NCBI GenBank assembly: GCA_900175165.2
Contig: FWWN02000611.1
Location: 9,304-59,579 of the forward strand
Length of the DNA stretch: 50,276 bases
Origin: Rhizomucor pusillus
Taxonomy: Eukaryota; Mucoromycota; Mucoromycetes; Mucorales; Lichtheimiaceae
Reading direction: 5' to 3'
A program made the position numbers and the translations under genes. Below the pieces are notes generated by a model. The model was not told the origin of the DNA, did not search any database, and saw nothing but the letters and a program-made list of their open reading frames with translations. Of this stretch, positions 33,391 through 42,918 are shown one piece after another; within the stretch, counting starts at the first letter, position 1, and every line of letters begins with the position of its first letter.

Positions 33391-34204
33391 CAGATGTTCG
33401 CATCCTCCGGGAGGTCTTGTCGCACAAAGTTTGGCATTTCCAAGAGTACATATATGATGTAAGCGCTTTTAGCCTCAGCCGTCCTCCTTCCTATCACAGG
33501 GGACGTTTGAAAGTTCAGATTGCAAGATGAGCATCTAGTTTTCTATGAAGATTGGGCATGATAATGCTGTCGGTGAGTACGGCAGACCTGAGCCCATGAA
33601 ACTACAACGTAGACGAAGAGCAGTATGCTCTTGAGAGGCGCAAGATAACATGCGCTGTCAGTCGAGCGACGAACTGGACTTTGGCGATCAAACCTCGGAT
33701 TACAGACCACGTTAGTAAAGTGTACATAGCTGATAACTTTTTCTTACTTTTTCAACTAGTGTTCACTGCTTACATCAACGGCTGCTGCATTAGCCGCGGT
33801 GTCAGAGCAACTTTGAATGAGGCGTTAACATTGCACAAAAATGTTGTCATTGATGCAACCGATACCTCCGAGCCCAGTAGAATTAGAGTGTGTACATTCA
33901 CTTGGTCGAGGCTTCTTCCATGCGAACTCCATGTCTTCTTTCGCATCTTATAGCCTGCATGGCTACTGCTCTCGCGAGGCAGAATACGCAAGTACTGCGT
34001 GCAAGAACTTACCGCATCGAGAGCATCACTATGCCCAAACTTCATAGAAAAACTGAATTGTCATCTTGCAATCTGAACTTTCAAACGTCTCGTGTGACAG
34101 GAAGGAGGAAAGCTGAGGCTAAAAGCGCTTACATACTTTATATATGTACTCTTGGAGATGCCAAACTTTGTGCGATTAAGACCTCCTGGAGGATGCGACA
34201 TCTG
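33391..34204. mobile_element. Foldback element made of two head-to-head 5' ends of a Tc1/mariner-like transposase gene
   Basis: The left arm (33391 to about 33577) and right arm (about 34018-34204) are inverted copies about 187 bases long with good identity (outer ends CAGATGT..CGCATCCTCC / GGAGGATGCG..ACATCTG). Each arm continues inward into sequence homologous to the transposase start at the right edge of the window (49928-50200): the left arm in plus orientation (GAGCCCATG.., AGAGCAGTATGCTCTTGAG at 33616-33640) and the right arm in minus orientation (CACGCAGTACTTGCG and GTTCGCATGGAAGAAGC on the minus strand, about 33875-34005). Frames are broken by indels. No clear target duplication was found. 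It lies 72 bases after the IBtk-like stop and 161 bases from the NmrA-like stop. Confidence 0.75.
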
Positions 34205-34365
34205 ATATGCCAGCGGCGCGAAATGTATTTCTCAATGGGGTCGACTTTACTTTTTGAAAAGAGTGTACATGGCTATTTATCTTTTTCAGCAGGAGACAAT
34301 ATGAGGTCCGTGCGTTTTATTTGTTACGCAGCGCGAATCAACGACAAACTCATGGGATCTACCGA

Positions 34366-35646
34366 TTACTTTGGAGAATCACGGTGACTAGGACGTCTGA
34401 ATTCATGGCGGTTCTCATAGAAGAAATCCTTAAGGTCCATTGGTTCTTTGCCGATCAAGTCGCGCAAGTCCATTGTAATTTTGGCCATACGATGCTCCTT
34501 GACCATTTCAAAGCACTGCATGAACATATCGATCGCCACGGGGTTCAAATGCCTACGTGGATCAGGTACGAAACCAGGTCTGTCGTGTTCTCTGTCGTGT
34601 CCAGTAAGATTGCGCACAATGGATGCAAGCCAACTGGTGGCGCTAGGAGCGCGGATACCGGCAGTAGTTTCAAGATACTCGCGCATTTCCCTGGCTGAAA
34701 TCTCAGAGAAGGTAATCTCGCCACGCGCGGCACCCACAGCTTCGTTGAGTCGATTGGCAATATCCTCGCCCGTGTAAGGACAGCGACCTGTCAATTGATA
34801 GATGCGCTTGACGGCTTGCTCTGGGATATCAAATTCACCTTGATCATCGTCATCTTCGTCTGCTTCCTGCTTCTTTGGACTGAGAAGCAAGGTCGCCATC
34901 GCGTCGCACATATCGTGGATACTCATGCAAGTGAGCTTTGCGTTCTCCGGAATAGGCATTCCAATACAGCCACGGTGCTCGATCATTCGGTTCCACAAGT
35001 AAAAAAATTGATGCAGGAAAGACATTCTGAAAACACACCAGCGGCCATAGCTGTATTCTTCACGTAGGTGACGCTCCAGACATAAAATTTGGCCGACTAC
35101 ACCTTGATGCTCTTGCACAAACTCGCATGCAACGCTGATAACAAGTTAAATGTTTAATGTTAGTTAGGCATTGCATCTGTATACATCTTTGTCTCACCTT
35201 GAAGCCATTTGCATACGCTTGACACCGCATTCACTGGCAGCATCGATGATATTCTTGCCATTCCTAGCGAGATGGTCCGACATGTCCGGAACAAGTATCA
35301 CACATTTGACATTGGCCATCATTTGCTTGAGCATGACCAGGCTTTCATAGTTGACTTGCTTTTATAATTGGTAGCGCAAGAGTTAGTGATAGGCTAATAC
35401 CACTTTCAGGACTAGTAGCTCTCCTTTCTTTACCTGAACGTCGGCTCCAATGCGTTCAAGGTCTCCCATATGCTCGCGGCTGCGGCACAAAACACGAACC
35501 CTCCAGTGCTTCTTGAGCTGACCGCGTCGTCTTGCCAGTTCTTCAACTAGGTGATGCGCAAGCGCGTGACCGACGTACGACTCTGCGTTGCTAATCAAAA
35601 CATACTTGTGATGGTGAGAAACGGATGTCTCTGCAGCTGAAGCCAT
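34366..35646 (-). CDS. NmrA-like NAD(P)-binding Rossmann-fold protein
   Basis: Three exons on the minus strand: 35434-35646, 35198-35358 and 34366-35134; 380 aa. The N-terminus KYVLISNAESYVGHALAHHL has the beta-alpha-beta start of an atypical SDR, with S-N-A-E-S-Y-V-G in place of the usual G-A-T-G-x-x-G, so nucleotide binding may be altered. VRVLCRSREHMGDLERIGAD and VKCVILVPDMSDH follow the NmrA pattern. A middle acidic insertion (EADEDDDDQGE) and the segment RIYQLTGRCPYTGEDIANRL are as in fungal NmrA-domain proteins. Such proteins sense redox state or act as regulators; a specific role is not visible. A TATA-like element lies about 55 bases upstream of the start. Confidence 0.8.
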
Positions 35647-35697
35647 ATTGAAAGCGATAATAGGTATGTGAGAAAAGTGGATGGGTTTAACACACTC

Positions 35698-35709
35698 TTT
35701 ATATTTATA
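35698..35709 (-). promoter_or_regulatory. TATA-like element of the NmrA-like gene
   Basis: On the minus strand TATAAATATAAA spans 35698-35709, 52-63 bases upstream of the start codon at 35646, with a T-rich stretch between on the opposite strand. Spacing fits a core promoter; no functional evidence. Confidence 0.4.
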
Positions 35710-36694
35710 TCTATTTTCTCCTGGCTCTCACGCTGACTAGTTACACTACTGGGGTATTTTTCAGTTTCTTGCCATAGTCTTGAACGGATCAAGTCAAGTG
35801 GAATACATAGCAGTCCGAGAGAACCGGTTGCATTGCTGTTACACAAATAGTATTTCCATGGAAGCATCTTTTTCTTTTTCCAGATTGTAACAAGGCTGCA
35901 ATAGTCCAGCTTGATGCCGTGATCGGGACTGTTATTCTAATTATCGTGAATACTTTTATCTTCGAGATAAGACGATGCAACTAGGTGGCATAATAACAGT
36001 ATGTGGACATTACTGCATTTCGCGTAGATAGAATCCAAGAACAAGAGCCTTATACTTTCATTGTGGGACTCCAAGGCGTAATGCATGTTGAACGTCAGAC
36101 AGCTGCTGAGTATATAACGTAATTGATAATGTCTATATACAACAACTAGAGCTTGACTAGTTCGTTGCAAGAACTTTGGACATGCCAAAGTTCCTGATGC
36201 TGACAACGTGACGGACGAGTCACCCAATCCATCAGATCAACAAGGATGTTAACATTGTTTACGAGCATCATGGTATTGCATGAAACCAGTTTATCGTGGG
36301 AATGGTAGTTGTTGTTATCTTATTGATATGCATAAGGTGAGAGAAACTGAATTGAATGCTTACTGAGCAGACTTTGAGCTCTTTTTGGGGGTATGCCAAA
36401 TTGGACTGTTTGTCGAATTTGCTCTTAAGCTTGACCCATTGCTGCTTCTCAAATAATAATTTCTGATTACTGAAAAAGCTTTGCGTAAAGGTCCAACACG
36501 CTGTTCATGCTGAGGCTCCAAAAGGTGAAAGAGGACATAGTTAGATTCAGGGACATCTAAAAATACGTGCGTGCAGAATTCAGCTCCGATGCCAGTACAT
36601 TCAGTTTGCGCATGAATTTAATCATAATTTGGAGTGTATATATGTAGAGAGACAATAATTAGAAGAGTAACCAGATGGATGTAGGCTATTGCTG
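35710..36694. other. 1-kb intergenic region, no gene recognised
   Basis: Lies between two minus-strand genes and should carry the NmrA-like promoter and the 3' end of the low-complexity protein gene. Frames of up to 96 codons (for example 35937-36227 minus) show no family resemblance. No inverted repeats or RNA folds stood out. Confidence 0.45.
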
Positions 36695-37837
36695 TTAGAA
36701 TGGTTGGTTGTAGACAGTGGATGAATGTAGAAATGGCTGCGATGATCCACGAGTTACACCTGACGACGATATATTGCCTGGCATTATCTTGTGATGCCGC
36801 TTGAACCACTGCTTGAGCTTGGTGGCGGACAAAACTCGCGGTCCGGCGGCCGAGGATGAAGAAGACGACATGTCACCACCGCCACCGCCACCGCCACCAG
36901 GGATGCTGCTTGGTGTAGGCGTGGGCGACGAAAACGTTCTGCTTTGAGGCATGGTCAAGGTTGGGGACCATGGTTGATGGTCTGTGCTTGTTCGCGAAGG
37001 TAACACCCAGGCATCTGCCTTTCTACGGTTAGGATCAATGATAATGTCATCCATGATACTACTCTGATGTTGCTGCTGGTGCTGGTGCTGTTGCTGAGGA
37101 GAATGATGATGGTGTTGGTGTAAGTTATAATGGTGGTTCTGGAAGCTGAGACAACTCATGGAATTTTTTAGCAAAGGTGTCGTGGTATGCGTGTTGTTGC
37201 CACCAGAAACAGCAGCTGCAGACGAAGAAAATCGTGGAAAATCTGCTCGATTGCTTGCGGCACCTCCTTGCTGCTGCTGTGTAGCTTCAAGCAGCTGTCG
37301 CATAGCATACAAGCCGATGGTGCGTATGTATCTTTGCGCCGCAGTATCCAGCAACGGCAAACAGCGCATCAAGGTGCACCAATAAGCATACGCGTTCCTC
37401 AATGGATCATCGACAGTGTGCCAGGTCGACTGTGTAGGAGGCGGGGGAAGCCACGGTATGCCGGCAGAAACTTCAATCTTGCTGCTACTCCTGGCGCTGT
37501 TACTCAAATGCCCCGCTGCACAGCAATTACATGATCTATCAGTAGGTTTGCTACGAGAAAGTTCTTGCAGCAGAGCTTCGTAAGCTTCGGGCACTTCGGG
37601 CGAAAGTGGATCTATCAAGATATTGCCAGTGTTGGCGAATGGTGACGCTTTTTGGTCTAAACCAGCCTCCTTCTTGGTTGGCCCCTTTTCTGACCAGGTT
37701 TCCAGTCTATCGACTTGGTGAGAAAGCCGTTTCACAATATCGGACAGATCGGACACGCTGCGGCTCTCCTCTTTTGCTCCGCGTTTTTTAGATGATTTTG
37801 ACAACGGCGGCTCTGGGAAAGCGAATGTTGAAAGCAT
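36695..37837 (-). CDS. Low-complexity 380-aa protein of unknown function
   Basis: A single uninterrupted frame of 380 codons on the minus strand, starting MLSTFAFPEPPLSKSSKKRG. The N-terminal ~50 residues are basic and may form a short coiled coil (DIVKRLSHQVDRLETW). A more ordered central block (about residues 75-185) includes PEVPEAYEALLQELSRS, IPWLPPPPTQSTWHTVDDPL and YWCTLMRCLPLLDTAAQRYI. The rest is His/Gln-rich (QQQHQHQQQHQSS), poly-Gly (eight in a row, a GGT/GGC repeat at 36878-36903) and poly-Ser, ending with a basic patch (KLKQWFKRHHKIMP). I do not recognise the family. Length and codon use favour a real gene. It lies 138 bases downstream of the kinesin-like gene on the same strand. 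Confidence 0.65.
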   Translation of the reverse strand: MLSTFAFPEPPLSKSSKKRGAKEESRSVSDLSDIVKRLSHQVDRLETWSEKGPTKKEAGLDQKASPFANTGNILIDPLSPEVPEAYEALLQELSRSKPTDRSCNCCAAGHLSNSARSSSKIEVSAGIPWLPPPPTQSTWHTVDDPLRNAYAYWCTLMRCLPLLDTAAQRYIRTIGLYAMRQLLEATQQQQGGAASNRADFPRFSSSAAAVSGGNNTHTTTPLLKNSMSCLSFQNHHYNLHQHHHHSPQQQHQHQQQHQSSIMDDIIIDPNRRKADAWVLPSRTSTDHQPWSPTLTMPQSRTFSSPTPTPSSIPGGGGGGGGDMSSSSSSAAGPRVLSATKLKQWFKRHHKIMPGNISSSGVTRGSSQPFLHSSTVYNQPF

Positions 37838-37975
37838 AGCAATGACGGTCAGGGAAACTGGAATATTTTCTGATCATTGCTTTGCCCAGTATTTAAATGG
37901 CAGCAGCGGTCCAGGATACAATCTTTTCTATTTATCCTCACGTAACCCTTTAAAATCAGGTACTTTTTGCTCTTG

Positions 37976-40900
37976 TCACTGTTTGTTTATCTTCCGGCTA
38001 TCACCATCGATCCTCCGCCGCTTGTTTGGCATCATGTTGACCTGGATACTTTGCAGTGCGGAGCGAACGGGAGTGCTTGGAGTAGAGGGATTCTCTAAAG
38101 TATCCTCTAAAGCAAACGGACGTTTATCTTGCTCTCCAGAAATCGCCGAAGAACGGGAGCCAACTGAAAAGTTCCCGTGAGCAATCCTTGAGATTTGTTT
38201 GTTTTCGTTCTCGTTTACAACGGCTGGGTAATAGCGAGTGTCTGCAGATGCAGCATATGTCGCGCTTTGCATGGTTGCAAATTTCTGGTCTCTGGGAGTA
38301 TTTTCCTTGATCTCAGGATTAGAATTTGGTTGCGACCCGTCAGACTCTAAACCCATCTCAATATCGTTTTTCCCAGCTCGAACAAGATCAGAAGGCGATA
38401 TAGCGACGGAGGCAGTATCTTGTACCGATACAGTCTGTATGTAGCTTGCCTCAATGGATGGTGCAACCTTATCGGCATCAGAAAGCAGCTCATCAACAGA
38501 ACGCGTATTTAGCCCTTTTGAGACTTGATGCTTCAAATGTCCCACGTAAAGCCGCATTCGTTGACGTTCCGCTTGGATTGCAGCGCACTCTTTCTTGTTC
38601 CATTCTGCCTCTTTCTCCCAACGTTCCTGTTTAGATAGAATTTTATCAGATGCTGCTTAGGCATTGTGAAAAGTATAAGTTTTCTCTTCAGATACCTTGT
38701 AGTCCTGGATGTCCTCTTGCCATTTCCGATTCAGCTTATCAGCTCTGTGGATTCGATTCTATGGTTCTTGCATAAGTATGAGCAGATACTATGAAGTCAC
38801 AGAAACACCGACGTACTTGCAGTCTCTCTAGTTCATTCTGCAATTCAGTACACGCTGCGGTTTTATCTGCAAGCTAGACTTGGCTGTAAATAAATGATGA
38901 ACAAAGTAATGCATAGTTTCCATGTCTTTACCACAGACAGCAACTCATCCTTCTCCTGGTGCCATATCCGCTTTTCTTCTTCAACGTCCACCAGAATCTG
39001 CGTAGCTTCAATCATATCTTTCTGTACAGGGAATCAGCAAAGGATAATACATAATCTCCAACAGCAGGCACATACCTCCATCATCTGAATTTGCTTTTGG
39101 TACTGGATTTCCTTTTCTTTCCAGTCTACCAGTTGTTTTTCACCTTCGTTGCGAAATTTGGTTTTCAACTTTTGTATCAAGGTCTTGTATGCAATAATTC
39201 GTTCGTCGCTTTCTTCGTTGTGCATTTCCATTTCTGCTATCGTTTTCTTCATCTCTTGCAGTTCTTTGCGCCTATCGTCAAACTCCTAACAGATGTAAGA
39301 ATCAACCCAGTATAATTTAGATGGGTTCTATTTCAGAGTAGAGAACTGAAAAATTGCCTGTTCCAAAAGATCCAGTTTTTTGGCTAACTCGATCTTCTCC
39401 AGATGGGCAAGACTTGCTCGTAACTTAGCAGCTTCTGAAAGCAAAATAGTATCGTTAATCATCTAAACAAAGGCAACTTATAAGAAACTTTGGGGGCTTA
39501 CCTAGATCTGCTTTTGCGGACCGCAGCGCGTGTCTCAGAGACAGGATTTCTGTCTGCTTTCGTGCATTTTCGTACATTTCTCTCGCGTGAGTCAATTTAT
39601 CGTTCAACTTCTGTTTTTGAAGGTTGGCTTTTCCGTGTTCGTTAGCAATAGTTTCTGTCTTGGTCAGAGATTCCTCATTGCACTTGATAGCTTCTTCAAG
39701 CTGTTTTTGATATTTTTCTTGCTGGTCAATGCTCTGCTGCAATCGGCGTGTGATTTGCTCCAATCCTAGCGACTTCTTTCGAAGTTCGTCCTGACAAGCT
39801 TTAAGTTGCGCTTGATATCTTGTAGTTATGTCCTTCTGTGATAAAAGACTGTATCATGCGCCGCATTGCAATTACGTTTTAGGAAAGCAACATACCTCCT
39901 TTGTATCCAGTTCTTTCTGTGCATTTGCAAGCCGCCACTTGAAGTACCTGACACGGATATCGGGTTCATTCGGGATAGAGATACATCCCATGCTTGACAA
40001 TTCTGACATAAACTGTAAAGCTTCTATAGTGTCATCGACGTCATAGTCTAGGGTGATCTAAGAGAATCGATCAGTAAAATTCTGCTTGCTTATACAAGTT
40101 AGTCGTATGTACATTGAAATGCATGAATATGCTTGCAGACCCTAATCCGCAGAGAAAGGGTCCAATAAGTTTGCATAAGACGCAAGAGCTTATATCCGAT
40201 GGGTTAATCTTGTGCTCTGTCACAATAGATTTGTTATCCTTTGAGAACGATCGAAATAATTCTCCTATGGAAGGAAGACAAAGCTTTAGGATAGTTATTT
40301 TACGTATGCAGTTCGATCAAAGACTTACGAAGCCTTGCAAACGAGTAATACAAAGAATTTGATGGCTTTATACCCACATCTCTTTTAAAGTTTGGTTGGC
40401 GCATATCAACCACAAATAACCTGCCCAGCAGTTTCGATGGATCTACCAATCGCACACAGAGGACAGAGGGCCTGTCTGTAGACGTCTTTTTGATTTTGCT
40501 CCAGAGCGAATCTTTCTGATTCATCCTTTTCATCATTTTTTCCAGCCCGTTATTCAATATTTTGTTATCTAGAAACAGTCTGTCAATTTTGAGTTACAGT
40601 GCGTTTGATCAATTGACCTTACTGTCTATTCTTTCTCCACTTTTCAGGTCATAGCAGCAATTATCAACGATACCAAAATGACTTTTGAATATTGATTAAG
40701 ATTCAAATGAAAACAATAGAATGGGAGTTAGAGCACTTACACGTAATCGAGTTGGATATTATGAAGATTTTCCCTCCTACGCTGCGTATTTGCTTTGTCC
40801 AATTCCAAATTAAGTTGCGTGACAGTTTGGTACACAATTTTTTCCCTTAATTTTCTTATGTCAGAGTTCGTCACTTTGGATGGAGTTTCGAATGGTTAAC

Positions 40901-41691
40901 CTAGCATCGTCTGCATTGACTCCTCTAAAACAGATAGCTGGAACGTCAGCTACAAAGCAAGTTTAGCTTCGTAACAATATTGTACTACCCAACATCCAGC
41001 AAGATAATAGCAGTATTGTGCCCTATTTGAATAGGAAATATCTTAGCGATTTTTGTAAATGATGGCGAAAACACAGATGCACACCTTGTAAAGCGAGCTC
41101 CACATGTCTGTTTATCTCGGGCGAGCACAATGCTATACCGTCTTCGGTATCCGACACGACTTTGGTGCAAGGATAGAAGGCCTTTGCATCATTGCGTTTT
41201 TCTAACAGTTGCATGGGCTTTTGGACTCATTTTCCGTTATATTTGCAGTTATACCATCTGCTCCGTCGTAATCGATCGATAGGGAAGGAACAGAGTCGTG
41301 CTCGTTAAGTTTAAGGGTAGGTGCCCTGTACGGTATAGTGGCATCTCCAGAACACAGCCATGCAATGACATTGAATGGTTGAATCAACATGGTGAATCTA
41401 CGCGGGCGTGTCTTGAGATCTTTAGGTATGCTTTCAGTTACTTAAAGAGAAGAAAAAGGCATACGCGGCATAAATATTTGATTTGCGCTTAGTTGCACGC
41501 AATGCATAATTCTACACAATGCCCTTCATCTTTGCTCAGAGCGAGCACGCAACCGTGATCGGCTCGAATACTGTATTAAACTTACCTCGTAAATAGTTTG
41601 CATTATTCGCGATATTACAATCTCCTTTAACAAATGCTTCATGCATTCTGTTGACGGTCTCTAACAGTTTGATCCCTGTCCTCGTGGGCAT
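37976..41691 (-). CDS. Kinesin-like coiled-coil protein with degenerate motor domain
   Basis: Seventeen exons give 904 aa in one frame: 41586-41691, 41255-41440, 41085-41201, 40994-41022, 40901-40949, 40741-40873, 40623-40681, 40329-40568, 40113-40264, 39896-40057, 39502-39835, 39358-39434, 39076-39285, 38932-39021, 38817-38873, 38696-38758, 37976-38626. The first ~400 residues follow a kinesin motor layout: EINRHVELALQGHNTAIILL (as before the P-loop), SVLCVRLVDPSKLLGRLFVV then DM (as at switch II), NSLYYSFARLRELFRSFSKD and a neck-like end. The nucleotide motifs are missing: no G-Q-T-G-S-G-K-T, no S-S-R-S-H, no D-L-A-G-S-E. Residues about 410-690 are coiled coil, then a polar tail ending in a basic KRRRIDGDSRK. 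This suggests a non-motor kinesin, as in Smy1-type proteins. Intron 39286-39357 uses a GC donor. The exon 4/5 junction (weak GTTGGG donor, 44-base intron) is the least sure. Confidence 0.6.
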
Positions 41692-42918
41692 TGGGGCATT
41701 TTAAGGCGTAGATGGTCACGGCATATGTTTGCATGCTCTTGCAGGTTCTGGGCTGTGATCTTGTCAGTGCGTCATGCAGACAGTATTGAGATTGGAAAGT
41801 ATCAAACAGGCAGCTGATACGATCTGCCTCGCTGGTCCCTCAGATGATCGGCGGTTGATATGCAGTCAAAGAGATGAACCAGATGACAAAGCGTTGCGTA
41901 AGTACGAGAGCCTATATTTTGATCATTGTTTGCATATCGCCTGTTTACATCGACGTACAAGTCTCGGTTTACGGCGAGGAAGAGGATAGACTACAGTTGT
42001 GTTTCTCTCGAATCTATGGAACACTTCCGTCTTCAAAGAAATGCTCCATCCTACTATGCACGTATTGCGATATTTTTAGCTTGGATGGATTTTTTATGGC
42101 TATCTTGCTTATTTTGGATAGGGATTTGCAATAAATTTATATTTACATGGCAGTAATGATTGAGGGCTGGAAAACAATAGAGATATCATGATTTCATAGG
42201 CTTTTATTCGCATTCTTTCTATCCGAAGATCCTAGACCCAGCAAAGCTCCAAGATTTATTATCGAGGTTGCATAAATATTCCGGAATTCCCTTATTGATA
42301 TGTGCAGGAGAGGGGTATCAAGTTTGGTGATTGCCCGTGTATTTAATTAGGTGGAGACCTGTTGATCATCGTACTTTGATCAATCAGGGCACTTTAGTCT
42401 GTTTAGTACAAATGACTGTGCAACCATCGTGGGGTGCGTTGAGAAGACCCTTATTTCAGGTATCACGACCTGAGGCATTGTATATTATACAGCTAAATCA
42501 AAGGAGCACATAACCCTCTTAGGAAAAGGCAAAGAAGGGACGTGTTTCCTTTGTTGAAAACACATGCTAGTTACACATATTGCTCGGTGCCGGCGGACGA
42601 GAGCACGCGGTTAGGAGAGAGAAAAAGAAGGAAACAAGTAAAAAAATGGTACGGGATATCGAATAGGAAGGTATCCGAGCTGTGAAAAACAGGGCGGGCG
42701 CACACGCATCATACAAACACGCAGAACTTGGATGAGCAAAATGCCCCTTATTTACACTGTTTCATTTCCAACTGCTGACGCTTCTTTCTGTTCTTTTTGA
42801 ACTTTTGCATAAACCGGTACCTTTTTCCCTTTTCCTAATATTTAACACTTTGCAGCCAGAAGAGCGCGGCAAAGTAAAAGAAAAACTTGCGATCCCCGGA
42901 TTGGCTTGACATGCTCCA
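41692..42918. other. Divergent intergenic region, 1.2 kb
   Basis: Lies between the minus-strand kinesin-like start and the plus-strand RasGEF start. A plus-strand frame begins at ATG 41774 and reaches a GTAAGT donor at 41895; splicing to an acceptor at about 41961 would give a short product of about 98 aa ending at 42134, without recognisable family. This is noted as a weak candidate only. The 42580-42720 part is purine-rich, and 42770-42840 pyrimidine-rich, as in a promoter. Confidence 0.4.

Noticed and set aside
40895..40940. Alternative acceptor TTTTAG for kinesin-like exon 5
   Set aside because: It breaks the frame with the following exon, whereas the acceptor at 40950 keeps 904 codons open.
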